Positions 35,830-46,095 of a stretch of 64,000 nucleotides of DNA are shown here, in pieces. This DNA is from an uncultured Chlorobiota bacterium (lineage in GTDB: Bacteria; Bacteroidota; Ignavibacteria; UBA10030; UBA6906), in NCBI GenBank assembly GCA_900696645.1, contig CAADGV010000024.1, positions 62,001 to 126,000 of the forward strand, written 5' to 3'. How positions within the stretch are numbered: the stretch's first letter is position 1; every line of letters starts with the position of its first letter. The notes below the pieces were generated by a model. That model was not told the origin of the DNA. It ran no database searches and saw only the letters and a program-made list of their open reading frames with translations. Both the position numbers and the translations under genes were made by a program.

Positions 35830-37356
35830 ATGACGAAGAAATCAGTTTTTGTATCGCTGTTCCTGATTACCATCGGGATCATCTTCGGTGCGTTACTTGT
35901 GTCGAATTCCGGCTTGGGTGTTGGTCCGGGCGTTGCAGGCAGCAAGGACGACATCAAGCTTGGTGCGGCGGCTCCGCCCGTGGTGAACAATGTGGATCTT
36001 AAGGCCGCGAGCAACAACTTTACTGCTGTCTCAAAGGCAGTGACGCCGACCGTTGTGTCCATCACCGTAACGACAACAGCCCGCGGTGACCGCGGTGGTA
36101 TGCCGCAGGACTTCTGGCATTTTTACGGCCCGGAGCGACGTGAATCTCCGCGATCACAAGGGGCGGGATCGGGAGTTATTGTCACCGCTGACGGTTATAT
36201 CGTGACCAACAACCATGTGGTCGAGAATGCCGATCCGAACGGCATTAAGGTTCTGCTTGATAATCAGAAGGCAACATATGATGCAAAGTTGATCGGTACC
36301 GATCCGACAACTGATCTTGCCGTCATCAAGATTGAAGGCAAGGACTTTCCGGTTGCAGCCCTCGGCAACTCCGAGAATGTGCAGGTTGGTGAATGGGTAC
36401 TTGCTATTGGCAATCCTTTGGGCTTGACCTCCACCGTTACGGCCGGAATTGTCAGCGCGTTGGGCCGCAACATTCGCATCATCAATGACCAGTACGGTAT
36501 CGAAAACTTCATTCAAACCGATGCTGCCATCAATCCGGGCAACAGCGGTGGCGCCCTGGTAAACATGAACGGCGAAGTTATTGGCATCAACACTGCCATC
36601 GCCACGACGAATATGCGATATCAGGGATACGGCTTTGCTGTTCCGATCAATATCGTCAAAACCGTTGCTATGGATCTGATTCAGGACGGAAAGATCCGCC
36701 GAGGATATATCGGCGTTACGATTCGTGCGGTAGATCAGACAATGGCGAACGCTATCGGGTTGGATAGGGCGCGGGGAGTCTTGGTGAATGAACTGCGCAA
36801 AGGCGGCGCAGCCGAAACTGCCGGCATTAAGCCGGGCGATGTCATTCTCTCCATCGACGACAAGGAAGTGAATGAGCCGAATGAATTGCAGAGCTATATC
36901 GCAACTAAGCGTGCAGGCGTTGTTGTCGCCCTGAAGATTTTCCGGGACGGCAAGAACATCGAACGAAAAGTCACGCTGAAAGAACTTGAGGAGGAGAAGA
37001 CAACAGTCAAAGCATCCGACAAAAAGGAAGAAGCCGACAGGGGGAGTGAACGAAAGCCATCGGTTGTCACATTCGACAAGTTGGGGATGACGGTTCGCCC
37101 GATGACCCAGGAAGAGAAGAAGGTAAGCGAAACGGAAAACGGCGTTATCGTGTCGGAAGTAACCCGCTTCAGTGAGGCGTCGAACCAGGGTATTGCAGAA
37201 AATGATATCATCATCGAAGCTGATAGGAAGAGCATCAGTAGTCCGTCCGAGTTTCAAAAATTGGTGGATGCAAAGAAACCCGGCGATGCATTACTTCTGC
37301 GAGTAAAGAAGCAGCAAGGCGTATCAATGTATATTGCAGTTCAGATTCCCAGATAG
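35830..37356 (+). CDS. degP: DegP/HtrA-type periplasmic serine protease
   Basis: This is an envelope quality-control protease and chaperone. The 508-residue protein has an N-terminal signal or anchor ('VFVSLFLITIGIIFGALLV'). The trypsin-like domain has catalytic His129 (TNNHVVE), Asp162 (TTDLAVIK) and Ser239 (NPGNSGGAL). Two PDZ domains lie at about 290-380 ('GYIGVTIR ... GIKPGDVI') and 425-505. A charged linker near 390-415 ('KKEEADRGSERK') joins them. A GGGAGAAG ribosome site is present and a strong terminator follows. Confidence 0.94.
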   Translation: MTKKSVFVSLFLITIGIIFGALLVSNSGLGVGPGVAGSKDDIKLGAAAPPVVNNVDLKAASNNFTAVSKAVTPTVVSITVTTTARGDRGGMPQDFWHFYGPERRESPRSQGAGSGVIVTADGYIVTNNHVVENADPNGIKVLLDNQKATYDAKLIGTDPTTDLAVIKIEGKDFPVAALGNSENVQVGEWVLAIGNPLGLTSTVTAGIVSALGRNIRIINDQYGIENFIQTDAAINPGNSGGALVNMNGEVIGINTAIATTNMRYQGYGFAVPINIVKTVAMDLIQDGKIRRGYIGVTIRAVDQTMANAIGLDRARGVLVNELRKGGAAETAGIKPGDVILSIDDKEVNEPNELQSYIATKRAGVVVALKIFRDGKNIERKVTLKELEEEKTTVKASDKKEEADRGSERKPSVVTFDKLGMTVRPMTQEEKKVSETENGVIVSEVTRFSEASNQGIAENDIIIEADRKSISSPSEFQKLVDAKKPGDALLLRVKKQQGVSMYIAVQIPR

Positions 37357-37377
37357 CTCAACATCCCTGCATTCTGA

Positions 37378-37414
37378 CGAAAGCCCCGGCGGTAACGCCG
37401 GGGCTTTTCGTTTG
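37378..37414 (+). terminator. Strong terminator after degP
   Basis: A perfect GC-rich stem (AAGCCCCGGCG / CGCCGGGGCTT) with loop GTAA is followed by TTCGTTTG. Confidence 0.92.
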
Positions 37415-37454
37415 TGGTACACGAAAGAGGCTTGCAGCTTAAACCTCATGTTGC

Positions 37455-37483
37455 TTGACAATCCTTCCCTTTAGTGCTATATT
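37455..37483 (+). promoter_or_regulatory. Promoter for the HNH endonuclease gene
   Basis: TTGACA (37455-37460), 17-bp spacer, TATATT (37478-37483). The predicted leader is about 95 bases, long for this window. It holds a GGAGG at 37532-37536 that has no start codon at a normal distance. Confidence 0.88.
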
Positions 37484-37584
37484 TTTCCAGATAATAGTTC
37501 ACGGCGATCGATTAACTAATTGCGACAGCAAGGAGGTAGGTCAACTTCAGCGCATACGCGGCACAGCGGACGGCTCTTGGTAAG

Positions 37585-38088
37585 ATGAACGCAAAAGTTC
37601 TGATCTTAAATCAGAATTACGAGCCAATGAGTGTGATTAACGTGAAGAAGGCAATCATCCTGTTGTATCTCGGGAAAGCGGAATTGATCGAAGCGTACGA
37701 CGGACGGGCCGTACATTCCGTGTCGACCACGATGCCCTTTCCAAGCATCGTGAAGTTGTCGTTCTATGTCAAAGTCCCGTTCAAGCGAATCATTCTCTCG
37801 CGGAAAAACATCCTCCGGCGTGACGGACACAGATGCCAGTATTGCGGCCGGGGTGACCTGACGCTCACACTCGATCATGTGTGGCCGGTTTCCCGTGGAG
37901 GCGAAGACGCCTGGGAGAATCTCGTCTGCGCATGCGTGAAGTGTAACAACAAGAAGGGCGACCGGACTCCGGATGAAGCCGGCATGCCGTTGTTGCGCAA
38001 ACCCATGAGGCCGAATCACGTCTCGTTCATCAGCCACTTTGTCGGAAGGATGGATGAACGATGGAAGCCGTATCTCTTTCTCCAATAA
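37585..38088 (+). CDS. HNH endonuclease-domain protein
   Basis: This 167-residue protein belongs to a widespread stand-alone HNH family: 'VLILNQNYEPMSVINVKKAI' at the N-terminus, zinc Cys pairs 'CQYCG' and 'CVKCNNKKG', and the HNH core 'LTLDHVWPVSRGG ... WENLV'. Its biological role is unknown. Clean promoter and terminator mark it as a single-gene unit. A ribosome site just before this ATG is poor, while a strong one lies about 50 bases upstream; the family N-terminus nevertheless supports this ATG. Confidence 0.9.
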   Translation: MNAKVLILNQNYEPMSVINVKKAIILLYLGKAELIEAYDGRAVHSVSTTMPFPSIVKLSFYVKVPFKRIILSRKNILRRDGHRCQYCGRGDLTLTLDHVWPVSRGGEDAWENLVCACVKCNNKKGDRTPDEAGMPLLRKPMRPNHVSFISHFVGRMDERWKPYLFLQ

Positions 38089-38116
38089 CCCGTCTGCAAA
38101 AGACGGGTTCTTTGTT
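38087..38116 (+). terminator. Terminator after the HNH gene
   Basis: A perfect 9-bp stem (AACCCGTCT / AGACGGGTT) with loop GCAAA overlaps the HNH stop codon and is followed by CTTTGTT. Confidence 0.85.
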
Positions 38117-38151
38117 CTATTTCGTATACCGGGATTTGCAGGGAATATCTA

Positions 38152-39132
38152 TTGACTACGAAAAAAACGATTTTGAGCGGCATGCGGCCTACCGGCAAGT
38201 TGCATCTCGGCCATCTTGTGGGCGCGCTGGAAAATTGGGTTTCTCTCCAACACGAATTCAACAACTACCACCTCATTGCTGATTACCATGCTCTGACGAC
38301 AAAGCTGGATTCGTCTGAGATCTATCAGAATTCAATCGATATGTTGATTGATTGGCTTGCCGCGGGAATTGATCCTGCGAAAAGCCCGATGTTCCGCCAG
38401 TCGCAAATCAAGGAGCATACGGAGTTGCATCTCATCTTCTCAATGTTGATTACGCAGGCGCGGCTTGAGAGAAACCCTGCCGTGAAAGATCAGGTGAGAG
38501 ATCTGAATATCGAAAGCGTGAGCTACGGTCACCTTGGCTACCCCGTGCTGCAGGCGGCGGATATCCTCTTGTACAAAGGCGATTATGTTCCTGTTGGAGA
38601 AGATCAGGTTCCGCACGTTGAAATCACCCGGGAGATTGCCCGCAAGTTCAACAGCGAATACGGGCAGGTCTTTCCCGAACCCGAAGTAAAGTTGACGAAG
38701 TTCGCCCGCTTGACCGGATTGGACGGCAAGCGCATGAGCAAATCCATCGGCAACACGATTCTTCTTGCAGATTCTCCCGACGAGATACAGAAGAAGATGC
38801 AAACAGCGGTAACAGACCCGCAGAAAGTGCGGAAGAATGATCCGGGCCGGCCGGAGATTTGTCTCGTGTTTACCTACCATCAAAAATTCAATCCAACTGA
38901 AGCCCCGCAAATTGAAACTGATTGCAGGAGCGGGGCCTTGGGATGTGTCGATTGCAAAAAGCGTGCAGCAACACGAATTACCGACTGGTTGGCTCCGAAC
39001 CGCGAGAAGCGAGCCTACTACGAATCACACATGGATAAAGTACAAGCCATCCTTGCCGACGGCGAAGCAAAAGCCCGCACGCGGGCACAAGCAACGATGC
39101 ACGAAGTACGAACAGCAATGAAGTTGGGATAA
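38152..39132 (+). CDS. trpS: Tryptophanyl-tRNA synthetase
   Basis: This class I synthetase charges tRNA-Trp. The 326-residue protein has the first signature 'SGMRPTGKLHLGHLVGAL' (HLGH) and the second 'DGKRMSKSIGNTI' (KMSKS type). Between them are 'YPVLQAADILLYKGDYVPVG' and 'DQVPHVEITREIA'. The start is TTG at 38152 with GGGAATA upstream; no ATG fits the family N-terminus. Its stop overlaps the scpA start (TAATG), linking it to the scpA-scpB-rluB block. Confidence 0.95.
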   Translation: MTTKKTILSGMRPTGKLHLGHLVGALENWVSLQHEFNNYHLIADYHALTTKLDSSEIYQNSIDMLIDWLAAGIDPAKSPMFRQSQIKEHTELHLIFSMLITQARLERNPAVKDQVRDLNIESVSYGHLGYPVLQAADILLYKGDYVPVGEDQVPHVEITREIARKFNSEYGQVFPEPEVKLTKFARLTGLDGKRMSKSIGNTILLADSPDEIQKKMQTAVTDPQKVRKNDPGRPEICLVFTYHQKFNPTEAPQIETDCRSGALGCVDCKKRAATRITDWLAPNREKRAYYESHMDKVQAILADGEAKARTRAQATMHEVRTAMKLG

Positions 39133-39875
39133 TGTACCGAGTCAAACTTACAGACTTTGAAGGCCCGCTTGACTTGCTTCTTTTTTTCATCAAGAGAGAT
39201 GAGCTGGATATCTACAACATCCCCATCTCGAAGATCACGCAGGAGTTTCTCGAGTATCTTCATTTGATGGCGACTCTTGATCTGGAGATTGCAGGGGATT
39301 TCATCGTCATGGCGGCTTCGTTGATGCAAATAAAAGTGAAGATGTTACTGCCTCGTGAAATCGGCCCCGATGGTGAGGAAGAAGACCCGCGTGCCGAACT
39401 CGTTCGTCGTCTGATCGAGTACAAGCGGTACAAGGAAATGTCGTTGGAACTCTCCAAGTTTGAGGATGAGCAACGCAAAGTCTATTATCGCAGGTTTTTT
39501 CAGGCCGATCCGATTGTCTATGCTGAAGAAGAAGAGAAGGATTTTCTCAAGGAGATTACACTCTTCAATCTGATTGCGGCCTATAAGAAGGCGCTGGACA
39601 GCATGCCAAAAAAAGTGGTGCATGAGGTACAACTGTTCAACGTGACGATCGAAGAGCAGATGAGTTACACGTTGGATTACTTGCGTGTCAACAAGAATGT
39701 GACGTTGTTAAAGCTTGTCGGCCACATGACGGAGAAGATGCGAATCATTGTAACCATCATTGCTTTGCTGGAAATGACGAAGAACAAAGTCATTTCCCTT
39801 TTGCCGATGGAATCCGAAGACGATATTATCATTGCGCCAGTTACTTCGCAGAGTACCGTGCCGGAGAATGCATGA
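39132..39875 (+). CDS. scpA: Segregation and condensation protein A
   Basis: ScpA is the kleisin subunit that closes the SMC-ScpAB condensin ring for chromosome segregation. The 247-residue protein has the N-terminal family motif 'KLTDFEGPLDLLLFFIKRDELDIYN' (first part) and 'FIVMAASLMQIKVKMLLP'. The C-terminal winged-helix region ends with 'FLALLEM'-like 'IIALLEMTKNKVISLL'. It overlaps trpS by one base and scpB by four, so translation is coupled. Confidence 0.94.
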   Translation: MYRVKLTDFEGPLDLLLFFIKRDELDIYNIPISKITQEFLEYLHLMATLDLEIAGDFIVMAASLMQIKVKMLLPREIGPDGEEEDPRAELVRRLIEYKRYKEMSLELSKFEDEQRKVYYRRFFQADPIVYAEEEEKDFLKEITLFNLIAAYKKALDSMPKKVVHEVQLFNVTIEEQMSYTLDYLRVNKNVTLLKLVGHMTEKMRIIVTIIALLEMTKNKVISLLPMESEDDIIIAPVTSQSTVPENA

Positions 39876-40606
39876 CGGGGGAACAACCGACGACCATACG
39901 GCAAATCATTGAAGCGTTGCTGTTTGCAACGGATGAGCCGCTCTCTGTCAAGGAAATGATCGCGATATTCGGTGAGTTTCAATCCGGCGAACTTCCGCTC
40001 AAACGCATCACCGAACAGGTCATTCTTGATAGCATCGAACAGTTGAACAAGGAGTATGAATCCTCAGGACGCTCGATGCATATTGTGAGAGTGGCAGGCG
40101 GCTACCAGTTTGCCACGCTTCCGCTGTACGCGGAATGGCTCGGCAAGATGATGAAGGAAAAATCGAAACGAAAGCTCTCGCCGTCTGCCCTGGAGAGTCT
40201 TGCCGTAATCGCATACAAGCAGCCGGTCACCAAGCCTGAAATTGAGTCCATTCGCGGCGTCAATGCTGATTACATCATCCGTTCGCTGTTGGAGCGGAAT
40301 ATGATCACGATTGTGGGAAGAGCCGCGACTCCCGGTCGTCCGTTGTTGTATGGCACGACAGCAGAATTCCTCAAACATTTCGGACTGAATGACCTGTCGG
40401 AACTTCCCAAGCCTCGTGAGATTGACGAACTATTGGCGGAAGCGGAGTTTGAAGTCGAGAAACAACTGTTGAAGGAACAGGAAGCGAAAGCCGCGGCCAA
40501 CGAAGAGACGGACGATGACGATGATGTCCGCATTGTCGTGAGTGAAGATGGAAGATTGCGTGAAGTTGATCCCGACGAGGGTACGGAGAAATCCGACCCC
40601 CACTGA
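39872..40606 (+). CDS. scpB: Segregation and condensation protein B
   Basis: ScpB is the winged-helix kite subunit of the SMC-ScpAB complex. The 244-residue protein contains 'IIEALLFATDEPLSVKEM', 'RSMHIVRVAGGYQFAT', 'LSPSALESLAVIAYKQPVTKPEIE' and 'RGVNADYIIRSLLERNMI'. The C-terminal 60 residues are acidic, rich in Glu and Asp ('NEETDDDDDVRIVV'), a tail longer than in many ScpB. The ATG overlaps the scpA stop. Confidence 0.94.
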   Translation: MTGEQPTTIRQIIEALLFATDEPLSVKEMIAIFGEFQSGELPLKRITEQVILDSIEQLNKEYESSGRSMHIVRVAGGYQFATLPLYAEWLGKMMKEKSKRKLSPSALESLAVIAYKQPVTKPEIESIRGVNADYIIRSLLERNMITIVGRAATPGRPLLYGTTAEFLKHFGLNDLSELPKPREIDELLAEAEFEVEKQLLKEQEAKAAANEETDDDDDVRIVVSEDGRLREVDPDEGTEKSDPH

Positions 40607-40646
40607 CTGACAACGCCGTTCAGCCCGGTCCGTACGGAATCCTGCC

Positions 40647-41405
40647 ATGAAGAGAACTCTGAAACAAAGCCCTAAAGAACTCATCCGCATCAACCGCTAC
40701 ATCAGCATGTGTGGCGTGGCATCAAGACGCAAGGCGGATGACCTTGTGCTCGAAGGTAAGGTGGAAGTCAATGGCAAAGTGTTGAAAGATCTCGGCGCGA
40801 AGATCGACCCGCGCAGAGATAAAGTGTTTGTCGATGGCAAACAGGCTGCTCGAGTGCATGACTATCTCTACCTGGTCATGAACAAGCCCAAAGATGCCAT
40901 CACAACTCTCAACGACGAAAAAGGGAGAACAACGGTGATGAGTCTCGTGAAAACGAAACAGCGCGTCTATCCCATCGGCCGTCTTGATCGAAACACGACA
41001 GGCGTATTGCTGCTGACGAATGACGGCGAGTTTGCGCACCATTTGATGCATCCGAAATTCGAGATTCCGAAGTCGTATCAAGTTGCCTTGGAAACGCCGT
41101 TGACGCCGGACCATGCTGCTCAACTCAGAAAAGGGGTGAAACTTCAGGACGGCAAGACTGCGCCCGCGGAAGTGTACATCATCCCTCATGGCAAGGGGAA
41201 AGATGTCGGCGTCACTATTCATGAAGGACGCAACCGGCAGGTACGCCGTATGTTCGAATCCCTCGGTTACGAAGTGAAGAAGCTCGACCGGGTTGCGTAC
41301 GGGCCCGTTACGAAGGAAGGGCTGAGCAGAGGCGAAGTACGCAGCTTAACCCGTCCCGAAATCCGAACACTGAAACAGATGGCAGGAATGCCTGAAGAAT
41401 TCTGA
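40647..41405 (+). CDS. rluB: RsuA/RluB-family 23S rRNA pseudouridine synthase
   Basis: The 252-residue enzyme has an N-terminal S4 RNA-binding domain ('RINRYISMCGVASRRKADDL', about 13-70). A catalytic domain with 'YPIGRLDRNTTGVLLLTNDGE' follows, whose Asp is the catalytic residue. Later 'EGRNRQVRRMFESLGYEV' is the RluB/RsuA signature. Position after scpAB is the common arrangement for rluB, which modifies helix 90 of 23S rRNA. Basic N-terminus. Confidence 0.92.
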   Translation: MKRTLKQSPKELIRINRYISMCGVASRRKADDLVLEGKVEVNGKVLKDLGAKIDPRRDKVFVDGKQAARVHDYLYLVMNKPKDAITTLNDEKGRTTVMSLVKTKQRVYPIGRLDRNTTGVLLLTNDGEFAHHLMHPKFEIPKSYQVALETPLTPDHAAQLRKGVKLQDGKTAPAEVYIIPHGKGKDVGVTIHEGRNRQVRRMFESLGYEVKKLDRVAYGPVTKEGLSRGEVRSLTRPEIRTLKQMAGMPEEF

Positions 41406-41454
41406 TACATCCGCTCGTTGTACAGTTCATATTGGTTAAAGATTTGGAGAAACT

Positions 41455-42969
41455 TTGGAAGTAAAGCAGGAACATCAGGATATCAACGAACTCATACTTC
41501 GCCGTCGGGAAGAACTTGACGAACTGAAGAAGCTCGGCGTCAATCCCTATCCGTATCAGTTTCCGCGTAATGCATTCTCGAAGGAGATCATCGACTCGTT
41601 CAGGGACGATGCGCCGCAGAGAACTGTCGCTATAGCCGGTCGAATCATGTCCATCCGAAAGATGGGCAAAGCATCCTTCTGTCATATTCAAGATTCGCGG
41701 GGAAAAATTCAGATCTATCTGAAGAAGGATGATCTCGGCGCAATGTACGACGCGTTCAAGCTCTTCGACATCGGTGACATTGTTGGAGTAGAAGGTTTCG
41801 TCTTCAGAACGAAAATGGGCGAGGTTTCCGTTCATGCCCGGAAGATCGAGATGCTGGCGAAATCCCTCCGCCCGTTGCCGATAGCAAAAGAGACGAAAGA
41901 CGAGCAAGGAAACGTTGTCGTTCACGATCCGTTTTCAGACAAAGAACTACGCTACCGGCAACGCTATGTTGACCTGGTTGTCAACACGCAGGTGAGGGAT
42001 GTGTTCATCAAACGGTCGAAAATCATTTCGACCATGAGGACTTTCTTTGAGGAGAGGGGATATCTTGAAGTGGAAACCCCGATTCTTCAGCCGCAATACG
42101 GCGGAGCGTTCGCACGCCCGTTCACCACGCATCACAACACGTTGGATGTGCCGATGTATTTGCGTGTTGCAAACGAATTGTATCTGAAGCGACTGATTGT
42201 CGGCGGCTTCGACGGTGTGTTTGAGTTTGCAAAGGATTTCCGCAATGAGGGAATGGACCGGACGCACAATCCTGAATTCACGATGCTTGAAGTATACGTT
42301 GCCTACAAGGACTACGTCTGGATGATGGAAATGGTCGAGCAGGTGATCAGCCGGGTCGCGATGGCAATCAACGGCTCGATGAAAACTGTCGCGGGAAAGA
42401 GCGAAATTGACTTCACTCCACCCTGGACACGGCTGACGATGTTTGATGCAATCGAAAAGTACACCGGAAAGAAACTCAGGGGAAAAAGCGAGGAACAACT
42501 CCGCCAAATTGCGAGAGAGATGCATCTCGATATTCCGCCCGGCGACGGTTCCGGCGCGATTATCGATGAGATTTTCAGTGAAAAGGTCGAGCATCATCTC
42601 ATCCAACCGACATTCATCACCGACTATCCTCTCGAAATGTCGCCGTTGGCAAAGAAACACCGTTCGGAGGAGGGACTCGTCGAGCGATTTGAGGCAATTG
42701 TCAACGGGCAGGAAATCTGCAACGCATTCAGTGAGTTGAACGACCCGCTCGATCAGCGGGCCCGCTTTGAGGAACAGATGAAGGCTCGTGCCCGCGGACA
42801 AGAAGAAGTTCAGCCGCTCGATGAGGATTTCCTGCGGGCGCTCGAGTACGGCATGCCGCCGACAGCAGGACTCGGCATCGGCATTGATCGCCTGACGATG
42901 CTGCTTACCGGACAGGAATCCATTCGCGACGTGATTTTCTTCCCGCAGATGAAGCCGGAGAAATCATGA
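41455..42969 (+). CDS. lysS: Lysyl-tRNA synthetase, class II
   Basis: This enzyme charges tRNA-Lys. The 504-residue protein has an anticodon-binding OB fold (about 55-145) and the class II catalytic core. Motif 2 is '[18 protein letters not shown]', motif 3 ends '[15 protein letters not shown]', and '[18 protein letters not shown]' is also present. The start is TTG at 41455, six bases after GGAG. It overlaps the outer-membrane receptor gene downstream by four bases (ATGA), an unusual partner for a synthetase. Confidence 0.96.
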   Translation: MEVKQEHQDINELILRRREELDELKKLGVNPYPYQFPRNAFSKEIIDSFRDDAPQRTVAIAGRIMSIRKMGKASFCHIQDSRGKIQIYLKKDDLGAMYDAFKLFDIGDIVGVEGFVFRTKMGEVSVHARKIEMLAKSLRPLPIAKETKDEQGNVVVHDPFSDKELRYRQRYVDLVVNTQVRDVFIKRSKIISTMRTFFEERGYLEVETPILQPQYGGAFARPFTTHHNTLDVPMYLRVANELYLKRLIVGGFDGVFEFAKDFRNEGMDRTHNPEFTMLEVYVAYKDYVWMMEMVEQVISRVAMAINGSMKTVAGKSEIDFTPPWTRLTMFDAIEKYTGKKLRGKSEEQLRQIAREMHLDIPPGDGSGAIIDEIFSEKVEHHLIQPTFITDYPLEMSPLAKKHRSEEGLVERFEAIVNGQEICNAFSELNDPLDQRARFEEQMKARARGQEEVQPLDEDFLRALEYGMPPTAGLGIGIDRLTMLLTGQESIRDVIFFPQMKPEKS

Positions 42970-45479
42970 GTCGCGTTTTTTTATTCCTTGCATGTCTCTC
43001 ATTCGTCTCGCAATCATTTGCCGGCACAAACGGCATCCTCGAAGGTGTTGTGCGTGATAAGAAAACAAACGAGAAACTTCCCGGCGTTATTGTTCTGGTT
43101 GTCGGAACACAACAGGGCTCAACCAGCGATGTCGAGGGATATTTTCAGGTACAGAATATCCGGGCCGGCACGTATGATATCCGATTCAGCCACGTCGGCT
43201 ATCAAACACTGATCGTAAAGAATGTCGTCATCAATCCGGACTTGCGCACGAAGCTGAATCCCCAACTTGATGCGGCCGATGTTCAAATGAATGAGATCAT
43301 TGTTATTCAAGAAAGACCGCCGATACAACGTGACGTTACCGGAACAACATTCTCATTCAGCAGCGAAGACGTAACGCTTCTGCCCGTTACCAAAGTTGCG
43401 GATGTCGTTACCTATAAAGCGGGCGTGACGGCCGAGGGAAATATCAGGGGGGGGAAAACGACCGAAGTTGTGTATCTCGTTGACGGGCTTCCCGTGCAGG
43501 ATGTTCTTTCGGGAGGATTAAAAACCGAGTTGCCCAACAGTTCGATTTCGGGACTAAGCTTGTACACCGGCGGCTTTGAACCCGAATACGGCAATGCACT
43601 TTCCGGCGTTGTGAACATTGTCACTAAAACCGGAACAGAGGATCATCGCTTTCTGGTCAAGGGCTCGAAAGATAACTTGTTCGGCGGAAAGCAATCCAGC
43701 AAGACGAATGAGATAGAAATTGCTGCTTCAGGGCCTGTTCTGGAGGAAAAACTCTATTACTTCGCATCCGGCAGCGGCGTTCTTTCCGATACACGGTGGT
43801 GGCAGGACTTGCAGCATTTCTTCAAGAGTCCCGTCGAAAAATCTTTCAGCGGGTTCGGCAAATTGGATTACATTGTTTCGCCCAGCATGCGGTTCGGCGT
43901 TCAACTCCTGTATGCTGATCGTGATTGGCGTGATTATGAATTCAACTGGCGCTACAACCTTGCGGGATTGCCGCCGCAACACAGGACATCGTACAGATTA
44001 GCGGCTATTCTTTCTCAAACTCTTTCCGACAATTTCTTTTATACAGCAAGTCTCAGCCGGTTCTCCCTCAAATCACAAATCGGTGGAGGCTCGAAAGAGA
44101 GTATTCCTGCGGATGATCCTTACCAGTACGATTTCTATCTGCAGTACATTGTAAGTGGGCAACGGGCGTGGTGGAGCAGAACCGAGCAGGAAAATTACAC
44201 GGCGAAGTTCGACGCCACCTACAAGGTGAGCAGCGCGCATCTGCTGAAAGTGGGGGCTGAGATGAATTTCTACGACGTGAACTCCGATATTGTGAAGTAC
44301 GAGCCGCGCAAAACCTTTTTCGGAAAACCGCTTGTCAATGAGCCGCAGTTGAATTTCAGTTCTTCCTACAATTACAAACCGAGAACGGGGGCGGTGTACA
44401 TACAAGACAAGTATGATGTACCGGAAAGCGGCATACTTCTCAATTTCGGCGTTCGGTATGATTTCCTCGACCCGACGGCAAGCAGACCGGCGATTGAGGC
44501 AATTCCGTCGAGCGACACGGCATTCACGTTTGCCATTAAGCAGGATGTTCCGGCAAAGTTGAAGCAACAGTTCAGTCCGCGCATCGGCGCGGCAACACAG
44601 CTTGCGGAAAACGGCTATCTCTTTCTCAATATCGGCTGGTATTTCCAGTATCCGCTGTTCGATTATCTCTACAGCGGATTGGATCGTGTTTCGATCGCCC
44701 GCGGGCTGAGTGCCGTAACAGGTAATCCCGATCTTGAACCCGAACGAACAAAATCATACGAGATCAGCGTGAAGTATAGTTTCGACTACAATATCGTTGG
44801 TTCTATAACGTACTTCAAAAAGGAGACGACGAATCTCATCGATACAAAAACATTCGTGCCCGGCGACAGTAAACTTGCCGGCACGTACGGTTTTGCAGAG
44901 TACGTGAACACACCATTTGCGGACGCTTCGGGATTTGAAATTATCATCAGCCGTGACCGGGGGGATTGGATTACAGGCGAAGTGTCCTACACCTTCATGA
45001 CGGCCGAGGGAGTTAGCGGCAGTGCCGATGACGGATTCTACATTGCGCAATTCGGGCTTCCTCCTGCAACGCGTGTGTATCCGCTCAGTTGGGATCAGCG
45101 TCACACATTCAAGGCAACGGCCTCGCTGGCATTGCCATGGGATTTCACGTTCAATCTTTTTGCGCAATATCATTCCGGCAGACCGTACACGAATTATCCC
45201 ACCGCGACCGGATTCGAGCCTGTGAGTCAAAAGGCATTCTCGCAAAACAACAGCCGGATGCCGCGCTATTTCAACCTTGATCTTCGGGCGACGCAACGGC
45301 TAAAATTCGACTGGTGGCCGAATTCGTTGATCAGCCTGTACTTGGACGTTCGCAACGTGTTCAATGAGAACAATGTGAAATGGATCGATTCCAACGGCCG
45401 AATCGGCGGCGAGCTAAGTGATCCGGGCGGATATTACATCGGAAGAAGAACAACCTTGGGAATGCAAGTTGACTTTTAG
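42966..45479 (+). CDS. TonB-dependent outer-membrane receptor
   Basis: The 837-residue protein has a signal peptide ('[17 protein letters not shown]'). A carboxypeptidase-regulatory-like beta domain (about 22-110, '[19 protein letters not shown]', '[12 protein letters not shown]') precedes the plug (about 115-225, '[13 protein letters not shown]', '[17 protein letters not shown]') and a 22-strand-type barrel ending in an aromatic residue ('TTLGMQVDF'). It resembles Bacteroidota receptors for large nutrients, but no SusD gene follows. The ATG overlaps lysS. The next gene is a lipoprotein overlapping by 11 bases. Confidence 0.92.
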   Translation: MSRVFLFLACLSFVSQSFAGTNGILEGVVRDKKTNEKLPGVIVLVVGTQQGSTSDVEGYFQVQNIRAGTYDIRFSHVGYQTLIVKNVVINPDLRTKLNPQLDAADVQMNEIIVIQERPPIQRDVTGTTFSFSSEDVTLLPVTKVADVVTYKAGVTAEGNIRGGKTTEVVYLVDGLPVQDVLSGGLKTELPNSSISGLSLYTGGFEPEYGNALSGVVNIVTKTGTEDHRFLVKGSKDNLFGGKQSSKTNEIEIAASGPVLEEKLYYFASGSGVLSDTRWWQDLQHFFKSPVEKSFSGFGKLDYIVSPSMRFGVQLLYADRDWRDYEFNWRYNLAGLPPQHRTSYRLAAILSQTLSDNFFYTASLSRFSLKSQIGGGSKESIPADDPYQYDFYLQYIVSGQRAWWSRTEQENYTAKFDATYKVSSAHLLKVGAEMNFYDVNSDIVKYEPRKTFFGKPLVNEPQLNFSSSYNYKPRTGAVYIQDKYDVPESGILLNFGVRYDFLDPTASRPAIEAIPSSDTAFTFAIKQDVPAKLKQQFSPRIGAATQLAENGYLFLNIGWYFQYPLFDYLYSGLDRVSIARGLSAVTGNPDLEPERTKSYEISVKYSFDYNIVGSITYFKKETTNLIDTKTFVPGDSKLAGTYGFAEYVNTPFADASGFEIIISRDRGDWITGEVSYTFMTAEGVSGSADDGFYIAQFGLPPATRVYPLSWDQRHTFKATASLALPWDFTFNLFAQYHSGRPYTNYPTATGFEPVSQKAFSQNNSRMPRYFNLDLRATQRLKFDWWPNSLISLYLDVRNVFNENNVKWIDSNGRIGGELSDPGGYYIGRRTTLGMQVDF

Positions 45480-46089
45480 ACTAAGATATTTGCCGGCATT
45501 CCTGCTCGTGATGCTGGCTTTCGGAGGCTGTGATGAATCGTTGCCGCCGCGTATCGAACCTGAAAGGTTTCTCAAGGCATCAGTCTATGTCGCTCCGAAC
45601 AGCGTCGTGAATGTGTTCATCGATTCGAATGCATCGGGTTTCCCGATTACGATTAACGGCTCGTCCGGGAGTCTCGGCCTTGTTCTCAAGAGTTTCTTCA
45701 ATGAAGTCTTGGAGGATAAGCCCTTCATCAAAGGCGAGATTGATGTATGGTTGACAAGCCAGCCGACGATACGAACCTCAGTGTTACTAACGGAGATCAA
45801 TGTTGATTATCCGTACATCGAACCGGGCGGATTTCTCACACTTTTGCCGGGTGACTCGGTGTCGATGTCGAAACAATGGAACCACATCGCAGACGTCGGA
45901 AGAGGGTTTTGGAATTTTGTCCAGTTGCGGGGAAGGGTGGATGGAACCGGGCGGTTCTATTTCGAATCGGCGCCGGTACGGTTTACTGCAACTGCCTCAA
46001 TGCAGATCTATGAGAATGTTCCCGCCGAAAAAACCGCGGCGTACGAATTCGAACTCATCTATCATGTGTATGTCCGCTACCCGCCGTAG
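45469..46089 (+). CDS. Predicted lipoprotein following the TonB receptor
   Basis: I do not recognise a family for this 206-residue protein. It begins with a lipoprotein signal ('LRYLPAFLLVMLAFGGC', Cys as lipidation site) followed by 'DESLPPRIEPERFLKASVYV' and a beta-rich domain. The likely start is TTG at 45469, inside the last codons of the receptor gene. The longer frame from 45418 lies wholly within the receptor gene and would place hydrophilic residues before the signal. Overlap suggests it is a surface partner of the receptor. Confidence 0.72.
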   Translation: MTFRLRYLPAFLLVMLAFGGCDESLPPRIEPERFLKASVYVAPNSVVNVFIDSNASGFPITINGSSGSLGLVLKSFFNEVLEDKPFIKGEIDVWLTSQPTIRTSVLLTEINVDYPYIEPGGFLTLLPGDSVSMSKQWNHIADVGRGFWNFVQLRGRVDGTGRFYFESAPVRFTATASMQIYENVPAEKTAAYEFELIYHVYVRYPP

Positions 46090-46095
46090 CCTTCG

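Noticed and set aside
36154-37257. A 367-residue open frame antisense to the DegP-type protease gene
   Set aside because: It lies wholly opposite a gene with a full catalytic triad and PDZ motifs, has no family pattern, and reflects codon bias of the real gene.
41947-42801. A 284-residue open frame antisense to lysS
   Set aside because: The plus strand encodes the conserved class II synthetase core here; the antisense product has no recognisable domain.
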